Shown here piece after piece: positions 1 to 6,380 of a stretch of DNA of 7,590 nt (positions within the stretch are counted from its first letter, which is position 1; each line of letters begins with the position of its first letter). The position numbers were made by a program, and so were the translations under genes. Under the pieces are notes generated by a model. The model was given only the letters and a program-made list of their open reading frames with translations. It was not told the origin of the DNA and did not search any database. Source of the DNA: DATDPY01 sp964395765 (GTDB lineage Bacteria > Bacteroidota > Bacteroidia > Cytophagales > Cyclobacteriaceae); NCBI GenBank assembly GCA_964395765.1, contig CAYNCU010000208.1, positions 1 through 7,590 on the forward strand, read 5' to 3'.

Positions 1-128
1 CCTCTTTTCCTCTTTTCCTCTTTTCCTCTTTTCCTCTTTTCCTCTTCTCCCCTTCTCCCCTTCTCCCCTTCTCCTCGTCTCCTCATCTCCTCATCTCCTC
101 ATCTCCTCATCTCCTCATCTCCTCATCT
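1..128. repeat. Tandem array of sixteen 8-bp units, polypyrimidine on the + strand
   Basis: The stretch divides without any indel into 16 octamers: CCTCTTTT x5 (1-40), CCTCTTCT (41-48), CCCCTTCT x3 (49-72), CCTCGTCT (73-80) and CCTCATCT x6 (81-128). Only 7 of the 128 bases on the + strand are purines (G77 and one A in each of the last six units), so it is a nearly pure polypurine/polypyrimidine tract. It lies 3' of the aldo/keto reductase stop codon, so any read-through transcript from that gene would carry an A/G-rich repeat. The array begins at the window edge and may extend to the left. Unit changes occur in blocks, which fits slippage expansion of successively mutated units. No coding role is supported: the minus strand contains TGA in the AGATGAGG units. 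There is no spacer structure, so it is not CRISPR. Confidence 0.97.
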
Positions 129-193
129 CCCCACAACCTGCTTCCATTCAGCCATATCCGGAATAAAAAGATGATATATTTTTAATTTACATG

Positions 194-1207
194 TTAAAGT
201 CCCGTCCTTTTTTGCAATTCCTCAGGGTAACGAGCTCCCTGCACCTCGATCTTCGAGGAAGCTTCTTCGATATTGTATAAGTCATCAGGGCTAAGCTCAA
301 CTGCGAGGGACCCGATATTTTCTTCCAGCCGGTGCAGTTTAGTAGTTCCGGGGATCGGCACGATCCAGGGTTTCCGGGAAAGTAACCAGGCCAGGGCAAT
401 CTGCGCCGGCGTGGCATTTTTCTGTTCTGCGATCCGGGTAAGCAGCTCCACGACTGCCTGATTGGCCTTCCGGTTTTCTGTGGTAAAACGAGGCACGATA
501 TTCCGGAAATCACCCTTATCGAATTTTGTATTCTCATTGATCTTTCCGGTAAGAAAGCCTTTGCCAAGCGGGCTGAAGGGAACAAAACCGATCCCAAGTT
601 CCCCCAATGTCGGGATCACTTCCTTTTCAGGGTCGCGGAACCATAGAGAATATTCGCTCTGCAAGGCGGTTACGGGCTGTACGGCATGGGCGCGGCGGAT
701 GGTCTTCACACCGGCTTCCGAAAGACCAAAGTATTTCACTTTTCCTTCGCGGATAAGATCTTTCACGGCTCCGGCCACTTCTTCAATAGGCACTTCAGGA
801 TCTACCCGATGCTGGTATAAAAGATCAATTACATCCGTCCGTAATCTTTTCAGCGAACCTTCAACGGCCTTCCGGATATGTTCCGGGCGGCTGTTCACGG
901 TACTCCAACGTGCATTCTTTTCATTTTCGGAAGCCGGCGCAAAGCCGAACTTGGTGGCTATCACCACCTCCTTGCGAAGAGGTTCCAGCGCCTCGCCAAC
1001 CAGGTCTTCATTAGTCAATGGTCCGTATACTTCGGCCGTATCAAAGAAAGTTATTCCCATTTCCACCGCTTTGCGGATCATAGTGATCATATCTTTTCGA
1101 TCCGGGAAGGGCGGAAAGGAAAAGCTCATTCCCATGCAACCGAGACCTAACGCGGAAACTTCAGGGCCGTTCTTTCCAAGTTTACGTTTTTGTAGTTCTG
1201 AATTCAT
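194..1207 (-). CDS. Aldo/keto reductase (NADPH-dependent oxidoreductase, AKR superfamily)
   Basis: This 337-residue protein has the usual length for a single-domain (beta/alpha)8 aldo/keto reductase, a soluble cytoplasmic enzyme that reduces aldehydes or ketones with NAD(P)H. The catalytic tetrad is visible: Asp56 and Tyr61 in FFDTAEVYG, Lys86 in ATKFG, and His133 in LLYQHRVD. The N-terminal strand KLGKNGPEVSALGLGCMGM (9-27) is the typical barrel opening. SPLGKGFLTG (212-221) and IPGTTKLHRLEENIG (285-299) are the segments that contact the cofactor, the second binding the NADP 2'-phosphate in this family. Overall it resembles the bacterial group often annotated as general stress or pyridoxal-4-dehydrogenase-like reductases, but the substrate cannot be read from sequence. 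The ATG at 1207 gives a start just before the first barrel strand, with a TAATTTTG box 20 nt upstream. No frame damage is seen. It shares orientation with the GH79 gene upstream but is 92 bp away with its own candidate promoter, so a shared operon is uncertain. Confidence 0.96.
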   Translation of the reverse strand: MNSELQKRKLGKNGPEVSALGLGCMGMSFSFPPFPDRKDMITMIRKAVEMGITFFDTAEVYGPLTNEDLVGEALEPLRKEVVIATKFGFAPASENEKNARWSTVNSRPEHIRKAVEGSLKRLRTDVIDLLYQHRVDPEVPIEEVAGAVKDLIREGKVKYFGLSEAGVKTIRRAHAVQPVTALQSEYSLWFRDPEKEVIPTLGELGIGFVPFSPLGKGFLTGKINENTKFDKGDFRNIVPRFTTENRKANQAVVELLTRIAEQKNATPAQIALAWLLSRKPWIVPIPGTTKLHRLEENIGSLAVELSPDDLYNIEEASSKIEVQGARYPEELQKRTGL

Positions 1208-1226
1208 GTTAAATAATTAATGTTGA

Positions 1227-1234
1227 CAAAATTA
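1227..1234 (-). promoter_or_regulatory. Candidate -7 box of the aldo/keto reductase promoter
   Basis: Read on the minus strand this is TAATTTTG, an exact match to the Bacteroidota primary-sigma -7 consensus TAnnTTTG. It lies 19 bases before the ATG at 1207, implying a very short 5' leader. No convincing -33 TTG is present at the expected distance upstream, so the call rests on one element in AT-rich DNA. Confidence 0.4.
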
Positions 1235-1299
1235 AAACCATCGGTAGTATAAAAAGTTAAATTTTATTCCACTTAAAGAAAAAATGATGAAATGAAAAA

Positions 1300-2880
1300 T
1301 TAATTAAAATCGGTAATCGCGAAGAAAGTAATACTATGGGCGGGCAATTCAATAGTTCCTGCCCTGGTTTCTTTTCCATTAATTTCCGGCAGTGCATCGT
1401 CTGCCGTCAATTTCAGCGTAACCCCGTTTAACTGAACCGAATCCGCCATAATGCTTTTTGCCGTTAAGCTGTATTCTCTGGCACCGGAAGATAACTGAAC
1501 CGACGAAACAGAATCGAGCGTATTAACCATTAACAGGGCTTTGCCGCCCGGATGATCTTTCAGGCTGTGGACAAAAATATCGACGCCTTTTACAGGACTG
1601 TCCATCGCATACACCTCCGTTCCCATCAGGCGGCTCCACAACAATGCCGCCCAGTAATTGGGCTTCGGGAAGTTGGTGTCCTGGTTGATAAGGCCGTATT
1701 CACTGGCGTTGAGGGTATTATGCATTACCACCCTTACCCCTTGCTTTGCCAGCAGACCTAACTGTTCAACATACCGGAAACAATCGAGAAAGGTCGCAGC
1801 CCAGGGATCTCCCCCGCAGGCGGCCTCTGCGGTTTCCGTTAACCATATCGCTCTGCCGGGAAGATATTGATCCCGCTTTTCTTTATAATAATTATATGCC
1901 GACAGTGTCCTATGCAGCCATTCCCCGGTCAGGGCTTTACCTGGCGTAATGCTTCCGGGTCCGCCCTGCGGAGCGCATCTTTTCGAAACCGCGCCATAAA
2001 AGTGATAAGTGAAAATATCAAACACCGGCCTGGGATCGGCCATCATTAAACTATCGGTCGATAATCGGTTTGTCATTCCGCCCTGCAGCGCTCCGCCCTC
2101 CCCGACCGTTCCAGGCCCTAAAATTTTCATGTCCGGCAATTCTTTGTGCGCAAAATCCCTGAAGACTTTAATATCTTCTGCGAAAGTTTTCGACTTATAA
2201 CCTTTCGGTCCCCCTGCATAAGCGGCAAAATTCGGTTCATTAAATAATTCCGCGGCGTCAATTTCACCGCCGATGGACCTGGTGTATTTCGCCAACGATG
2301 ATGCCTGTACCGGTGTCCAGATACCGTTCTTGTCCCTGACCCCGTCGCTGATGGCAAAGGAAATCACCAGCTTTGCATTTACAGCTTTACAAAAATCCAC
2401 GACGCCTTTCCATTCCTTCCGGGTAAGAACATTTTTAAATCCTTCCGGCGTATTCTCCACCGGTGGTTGATCATCATCCTGGAACCAGGTGGTATTGGCC
2501 CAGCTTCCGCTCACCCTCATATAAACGGGACCCAGGCCAGAGGCCAGCATTCGTAAACGTTTATTATACAGGTCAACCGGCGGCATCTTTCTGAATAAGT
2601 TCCTGTTATTTCCCACGGCTTGGTCCACGCCGGCGGCAGATCGGTGCGCGGTATCCATTTTATCATACGGGATCCAGAAATTTCCCCCGACTACCTCTGC
2701 CATTTCCACGTTATAGGACTGGAAGCGCTCGTCGACAGTGGCAACCGATTTTAAACCGGAAAGATTGATTTGAATTACATTATCCTTCTGTTTTATTCCG
2801 GATATTCCCGATGTGCCCAGGGCGATTATCAATAAAACAAAGAATGACCCGAGCACAAACATTAACACATACTTTACCAT
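1300..2880 (-). CDS. GH79 family glycoside hydrolase (heparanase / beta-glucuronidase-like), membrane-anchored or exported
   Basis: This 526-residue protein is recognised as a GH79-like retaining glycosidase. Family members (mammalian heparanase, bacterial beta-glucuronidases) cleave glucuronosyl linkages with two glutamates in a (beta/alpha)8 barrel. The proton donor is Glu215 in LFNEPNF (212-218) and the nucleophile is Glu349 in IWLTETAEAACGG (345-357); their spacing of 134 residues is near that of heparanase (Glu225/Glu343, from memory). Supporting segments are YHFYG (292-296), the stretch around LGLLAKQGVRVVMHNTL (374-390) and PNYWAALLWSRLMGTEVY (407-424), which follow the heparanase order closely. 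A C-terminal beta domain (about 430-526) is expected and fits. Residues 4-22 are strongly hydrophobic after Lys3 with no clear cleavage site, so it may be an uncleaved anchor or an atypical signal peptide; no lipobox Cys is seen. It is divergent from the receptor gene at 2978. Substrate is unknown: glucuronide, methyl-glucuronide or uronic-acid-decorated polysaccharide are options. Confidence 0.85.
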   Translation of the reverse strand: MVKYVLMFVLGSFFVLLIIALGTSGISGIKQKDNVIQINLSGLKSVATVDERFQSYNVEMAEVVGGNFWIPYDKMDTAHRSAAGVDQAVGNNRNLFRKMPPVDLYNKRLRMLASGLGPVYMRVSGSWANTTWFQDDDQPPVENTPEGFKNVLTRKEWKGVVDFCKAVNAKLVISFAISDGVRDKNGIWTPVQASSLAKYTRSIGGEIDAAELFNEPNFAAYAGGPKGYKSKTFAEDIKVFRDFAHKELPDMKILGPGTVGEGGALQGGMTNRLSTDSLMMADPRPVFDIFTYHFYGAVSKRCAPQGGPGSITPGKALTGEWLHRTLSAYNYYKEKRDQYLPGRAIWLTETAEAACGGDPWAATFLDCFRYVEQLGLLAKQGVRVVMHNTLNASEYGLINQDTNFPKPNYWAALLWSRLMGTEVYAMDSPVKGVDIFVHSLKDHPGGKALLMVNTLDSVSSVQLSSGAREYSLTAKSIMADSVQLNGVTLKLTADDALPEINGKETRAGTIELPAHSITFFAITDFN

Positions 2881-2912
2881 AATATTTTAACTTCTAAAAA
2901 AAATTTAAAATA

Positions 2913-2920
2913 CAAAATTA
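2913..2920 (-). promoter_or_regulatory. Candidate -7 box of the GH79 gene promoter
   Basis: On the minus strand this reads TAATTTTG, matching TAnnTTTG and identical to the box in front of the aldo/keto reductase. It lies 32 bases before the ATG at 2880. A good -33 TTG is not evident upstream. It falls within the 97-bp divergent spacer shared with the receptor gene. Confidence 0.4.
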
Positions 2921-2936
2921 CTTAAGAATCTTTAGC

Positions 2937-2945
2937 TAAATTTTG
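2937..2945 (+). promoter_or_regulatory. Possible imperfect -7 box for the receptor gene
   Basis: TAAATTTTG resembles the Bacteroidota -7 box TAnnTTTG but has three rather than two bases between TA and TTTG. It ends 32 bases before the TTG start at 2978, a sensible distance. It is 16 bp from the oppositely oriented GH79 box, so the two promoters would nearly abut. No -33 element is recognised. Confidence 0.25.
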
Positions 2946-2977
2946 ACTAAATACATAATCCTATTATTATTATTTAA

Positions 2978-2980
2978 TTG
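2978..2980 (+). promoter_or_regulatory. TTG start codon fixed by an adjacent in-frame stop
   Basis: TAA at 2975-2977 is immediately upstream in the same frame, and no ATG or GTG occurs before the hydrophobic core of the signal peptide. TTG at 2978 is therefore the only reasonable initiator, giving an N terminus with Arg4 and Lys5 before the hydrophobic segment. There is no recognisable Shine-Dalgarno sequence, which is usual in Bacteroidota. Confidence 0.8.
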
Positions 2981-5455
2981 ACGCCCCGGAAAATACAAAT
3001 CCTTGTTCTTCTGCTGATTACTTTTCCGCTCCTGGTATTTGCCCAGGATAAAACCGGGGAAGGCGGAACGATCAAAGGTAAAATTATCGATTTACAGGAC
3101 CATACACCTATTGATTACGCGACCGTAAGTTTACTGTCGCAACCGGATAATAAAACAGTCAACGGGGCCGTAACCGATGCGAACGGAATTTTTTCAATTG
3201 CTTCGGTGGTCCCGGGAACCTATAAACTGGTGGTCGAATTCCTCGGTTATAAAAAAACAGAGAAGGACAGTGTAATTATACACAATCAGAATTCAACGGT
3301 CGACGTGGGCGAAATAAAAATGATCCCGGACCAAACCCTGTTGAATGAAGTAACCATCACTTCGCAAAAAGATATCATTGAAAACCGGATCGATAAGACC
3401 ATCTATAATGTGGACAAGGATATCACCTCGCAAAACGGTGTGGCCACCGATATCCTGAGAAAGGTGCCGCAGGTTTCCGTCGATATTGACGGTAACGTGG
3501 AATTACAAGGCAGCTCCAGTGTACGCTTTCTCATCAACGGAAAACCGTCCGTGCTTTTCGGAAGTAACATTGCCGAGGTGCTGCAATCGATCCCCGCGAG
3601 CCGTATTCAATCCATAGAAATCATCACGATCCCGGGTGCCCGTTACGATGCCTCCGGGACCGGGGGGATCATCAATATCATCCTGAAAAAAAATAAGGAC
3701 CAGGGTACCAACGGCAATATATCCCTGTCAGGGGGAACACGACTCGAAAACGGTTCATTAAATCTGAATGCGCGTAAAAAAAATTTCGGCGTCAATCTTT
3801 ATTTCAGTGGAAATGCGCAGTTGAATTCCAAAACGGTCACCGCCCAGGATCGGTTATCCCGGGATTCGGTAACCTTTACGCACTTGTTGCAAAACGGTGA
3901 AAGTAATTTTAACCGGCATGGTTTTGAAACGGGATTAGGGATCGACTGGGATCTCTCCTCCCATTCAAATCTTGAGGCGACCCTCGGATTTGATTATTTC
4001 GGGAATAATACATCGGGTAGTTCGAACCGTGAAACAATAGTTACCGATGAAGAAGGCAACCCTTTTTCCGATATCAACGACGCCCTTTTCAGCACCAATT
4101 ATTTTCATGAACAGTCGATTGAAACCGAGCTGGGTTATAAAAAGAAATTTGACAAGGAAGGAAAGGAATTTGATATTAATTATAATTCCTCATTGGGAAA
4201 AAATCTCTCCCATTACGTGCAAAGACAGGAGAACCTAAGCCCGCAAAGTATTCTGAGAGGTTCCTACGGCGATAATCCCGGTATCGAAAATGAAAACAAT
4301 CTGGAGTTGAATTATTCGGATCCGTTATCGGAAAAAGTACAGCTCGAAACCGGTTTAAAATCCGAATGGGATCATATTAACAGCACCTCCGATGTATTTC
4401 TTCTGAATACGCCTTCCGATAATTATGTATTCAGTACCCTGCAATCCTCCGTGCTGGATTACAAAAGACAGATCTACGCCGGCTACCTGTCCTTTACCTT
4501 TAAATTTTCGAAACATTTTGCCATCCAGTCGGGCGCACGGGATGAATACACAACCTCCACCGGTGATTTTTCCAATTCGGGAAAAAGAAAATTCAATCCC
4601 TATAATATTCTCGTCCCCTCCGTCGTTTTCATGCAGAAATTCAATAAGGACCAGACCCTCAAGCTCAGTTATACCCGGCGCCTGGAGAGGCCGGATTACC
4701 GGGACCTGAACCCGTTCATTAATGCCAGTGACCCCCAGAATCTTTTAACCGGGAACCCCGATCTCAAACCCGAGATCGGCGACCGGCTGGAATTGGGCTA
4801 CAGCCAGACCATTGCCGGTGAAGGGAATTTCACTGCCTCCCTGTATGCGCGTAAAAACACCCATGATATACAGCCTTACTGGCGGTTCTACCCCACCTTC
4901 GCCATCGGGGATTCAATCTATACCAATGTCACGGTGCAGCGGAGAGAAAATATCGGGCACGAGGATAATTACGGTTTGGATTTATTCGCCTCGGTACCCG
5001 TCGCCACAAAATTTAATATTCGCATGAATGTCATGTTATTCCAGCGTTATATCTTCTCGGGTATTTCTTCAACAGCCAATGTCCGGGGATTTAATTACCG
5101 TGCCAATGTAAACGCTACCTATAAAGTCAGCAGTTCCCTCGCTTTTGAATTTTTCGGAAATATCCGATCCCCGCTGGTCAATGCGGAAGGGACACGGCCC
5201 GGCTTTGTCACTTATACGCTGGCCTTCAGGAAGGAATTCATGCACAAGCACGCCAGCATCGCGGCAACCGCTACCAATTTTTTAGACGAATATGTAAACC
5301 GCAACACAAAATTGAAAGGGGATAATTTCACAATGAATGACAGACGAAAAATACCGTACCGGTCATTTGGCATAAACTTAACCTATAAATTCGGAGGGTA
5401 TAAAAAACAAAAGGGTCTGGAAGATTCGAACCTGAACAATCCACCTGAAAATTAA
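2978..5455 (+). CDS. TonB-dependent-receptor-like outer membrane beta-barrel protein (carboxypeptidase-regulatory-like domain + plug + barrel)
   Basis: The 825-residue product is an outer-membrane transporter-type protein, presumably importing a ligand with TonB energy. A signal peptide spans residues 1-22 (hydrophobic 8-21, cleavage likely at VFA/Q). A carboxypeptidase-regulatory-like Ig fold covers about 31-115 (GTIKGKIIDL, then YATVSL, GIFSIASVVPGTYKLVVEFLGY). A plug domain covers about 121-238, with the motifs VRFLINGKPS (182-191) and IEIITIPGARYDASGTGGII (213-232). The rest is barrel of the OMP_b-brl_3 type, with the diagnostic YTRRLERPDYRDLNPF (565-580) and TGNPDLKPE (591-599). The last strand ends at TYKFGG (802-807), followed by an unusual polar tail of 18 residues. 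The start is forced: TAA at 2975-2977 directly precedes TTG at 2978 in frame, and the signal peptide begins at once. No SusD-like gene follows, so it is not a standard SusCD pair. Ligand unknown. Confidence 0.94.
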   Translation: MTPRKIQILVLLLITFPLLVFAQDKTGEGGTIKGKIIDLQDHTPIDYATVSLLSQPDNKTVNGAVTDANGIFSIASVVPGTYKLVVEFLGYKKTEKDSVIIHNQNSTVDVGEIKMIPDQTLLNEVTITSQKDIIENRIDKTIYNVDKDITSQNGVATDILRKVPQVSVDIDGNVELQGSSSVRFLINGKPSVLFGSNIAEVLQSIPASRIQSIEIITIPGARYDASGTGGIINIILKKNKDQGTNGNISLSGGTRLENGSLNLNARKKNFGVNLYFSGNAQLNSKTVTAQDRLSRDSVTFTHLLQNGESNFNRHGFETGLGIDWDLSSHSNLEATLGFDYFGNNTSGSSNRETIVTDEEGNPFSDINDALFSTNYFHEQSIETELGYKKKFDKEGKEFDINYNSSLGKNLSHYVQRQENLSPQSILRGSYGDNPGIENENNLELNYSDPLSEKVQLETGLKSEWDHINSTSDVFLLNTPSDNYVFSTLQSSVLDYKRQIYAGYLSFTFKFSKHFAIQSGARDEYTTSTGDFSNSGKRKFNPYNILVPSVVFMQKFNKDQTLKLSYTRRLERPDYRDLNPFINASDPQNLLTGNPDLKPEIGDRLELGYSQTIAGEGNFTASLYARKNTHDIQPYWRFYPTFAIGDSIYTNVTVQRRENIGHEDNYGLDLFASVPVATKFNIRMNVMLFQRYIFSGISSTANVRGFNYRANVNATYKVSSSLAFEFFGNIRSPLVNAEGTRPGFVTYTLAFRKEFMHKHASIAATATNFLDEYVNRNTKLKGDNFTMNDRRKIPYRSFGINLTYKFGGYKKQKGLEDSNLNNPPEN

Positions 5456-5502
5456 GCAACATCCCGGGTAAAGTTATCACTCATATACTTTTTCACGAAA
5501 AC

Positions 5503-5510
5503 TAAATTTG
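5503..5510 (+). promoter_or_regulatory. Candidate -7 box of the decayed membrane-protein gene
   Basis: TAAATTTG is an exact match to TAnnTTTG. It lies 32 bases before the putative original start position at 5543, the same spacing as in front of the GH79 gene. No -33 TTG is evident. If real, the promoter has outlived the gene. Confidence 0.4.
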
Positions 5511-5542
5511 TGATATGATGATTCCAAAATCTTTACATTACC

Positions 5543-6262
5543 CTGAAATGGAAATTCATAATCGTTTTTTTTTGGATTGCCATTTTCAGTATGGCTTTCG
5601 GCTTCCTGGAAGTAATAATATTTATATACTTTAGGCAGCTTTATTAACCCCATGGATTCGCATTTCAGCTTATGGTAATTTCTAAAAATAATTATGAAAT
5701 TGAATTATTAGGTAAAGCTTGTACTATTATCATGTTATTATCCATAGGAATCCTTACCGGCGGAAATTCTGCAAAAAATTGTTCTCTTTCTTTACGCATT
5801 TGGCGTATGGGACATATTTTTTTTATTGCTTTAAAGATCTTGATTCACTGGCCAGCTTCATTCTTCACATGAGATTTATTATTTCTTATTCCGGTTGCCT
5901 GGGATGGGCCAATTTTATCACCCGTTATTTGCTCCTTGACAATGATTTTTCCTGCTGTGAGCGTTATGTATTTGTATAGTAAAGGATTTGAGGTATTTTT
6001 TATAAAACGTGAGTGGGTTTTGATCATTTCAGGAGTATTGATTATCCTGATTTCATTTATGTGGGATTATTCTTCAATTATAATCAGGAATATCTCAACC
6101 TATAGATTTCATAAAATGATACAAATTCCTTTAAATCAGGAAATCCTTCATTTCATCCCGACTTATTTTAGGTGGCCGGTTTTTCTTGCAGGTGAGGTTT
6201 TTGTTCTTACTGGAATAATTTTTATGTCCAGCAGAATTTACAATTCTCAAAATAAGACATAA
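5543..6262 (+). pseudogene. Decayed gene for a multi-pass membrane protein of unknown function
   Basis: One homologous-looking protein of about 240 residues can be read through this stretch only by ignoring several lesions. It starts as KWKFIIVFFWIAIFSMAF (from 5546), preceded by CTG at 5543 where ATG would be expected. TAA at 5645-5647 interrupts RQLY/PHGF. The frame continues to GGNSAK, then shifts after the A6 run (5773-5778) into KLFSFFTHLAYGTYFFY. It returns after the T8 run (5817-5824) to LKILIHWPASFFT, meets TGA at 5870-5872 and continues DLLFLIPVAWDGPILSPV to a TAA ending at 6262. About six hydrophobic helices are visible. The segment around (W)DLLFLIPVAW-GPIL-PV recalls an uncharacterised bacterial integral membrane family in which a Trp precedes Asp, so TGA probably replaced TGG. 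The longest intact pieces (5672-5872 and 5936-6262) are unlikely to be functional alone. Two indels in homopolymers could be sequencing errors, but the two stops are not explained that way. It separates the two receptor genes. Confidence 0.8.
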
Positions 6263-6311
6263 CTGTTTTTTTAATCTCCTCCTTATCAAATAAAATCTTC
6301 AATTTTCATTG

Positions 6312-6343
6312 AGATTTATCAATTATTTTATTGATATAAATCT
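6312..6343. other. AT-rich imperfect inverted repeat upstream of the second receptor
   Basis: The left arm AGATTTATCAAT (6312-6323) faces the right arm ATTGATATAAATCT (6330-6343) across a 6-base spacer. The arms pair over 12 bp if two bases of the right arm bulge. It lies 37 bases before the GTG at 6381 and 49 bases after the pseudogene stop. There is no U-rich tail, so it is a poor intrinsic terminator. An operator or a chance dyad in AT-rich DNA are the alternatives. Confidence 0.35.
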
Positions 6344-6380
6344 ATCATTCAATATAATTTCCAGTATTGATTATTAAACA

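Noticed and set aside
1..128. CRISPR-like or protein-coding repeat
   Set aside because: The period is 8 bp with no spacers, and no gene frame with a start runs through it. A repetitive open + frame is expected from TC-rich DNA.
462..1220. 252-codon + strand open frame opposite the aldo/keto reductase
   Set aside because: It is antisense to a gene with a complete catalytic tetrad, and its translation has no recognisable domain and a shadow-like Ser/Arg/Pro-rich composition.
1208..1299. Terminator between the GH79 and reductase genes
   Set aside because: I could find no stable stem with a T tract in this AT-rich spacer on the minus strand.
2978..5455. SusC of a polysaccharide utilisation locus
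   Set aside because: No SusD-like lipoprotein gene follows, and the barrel motifs belong to the OMP_b-brl_3 type.
5515..5635. Short + strand frame starting at the ATG pair 5515/5518
   Set aside because: It gives only about 39 codons with no hydrophobic pattern, while the overlapping frame from 5546 encodes a clear transmembrane helix.
5672..5872. Separate small gene of 66 codons
   Set aside because: It is a fragment of the pseudogene: both ends read as parts of one membrane protein, and the middle is out of frame.
5870..5872. UGA recoding to Trp or selenocysteine
   Set aside because: Other Trp codons in the window are TGG, and the gene also carries TAA and indels, so decay is simpler.
5936..6262. 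Intact 108-residue membrane protein
   Set aside because: The same frame continues upstream (5873-5935) with matching membrane-protein sequence back to the TGA, so this ATG is an internal Met rather than a true start.
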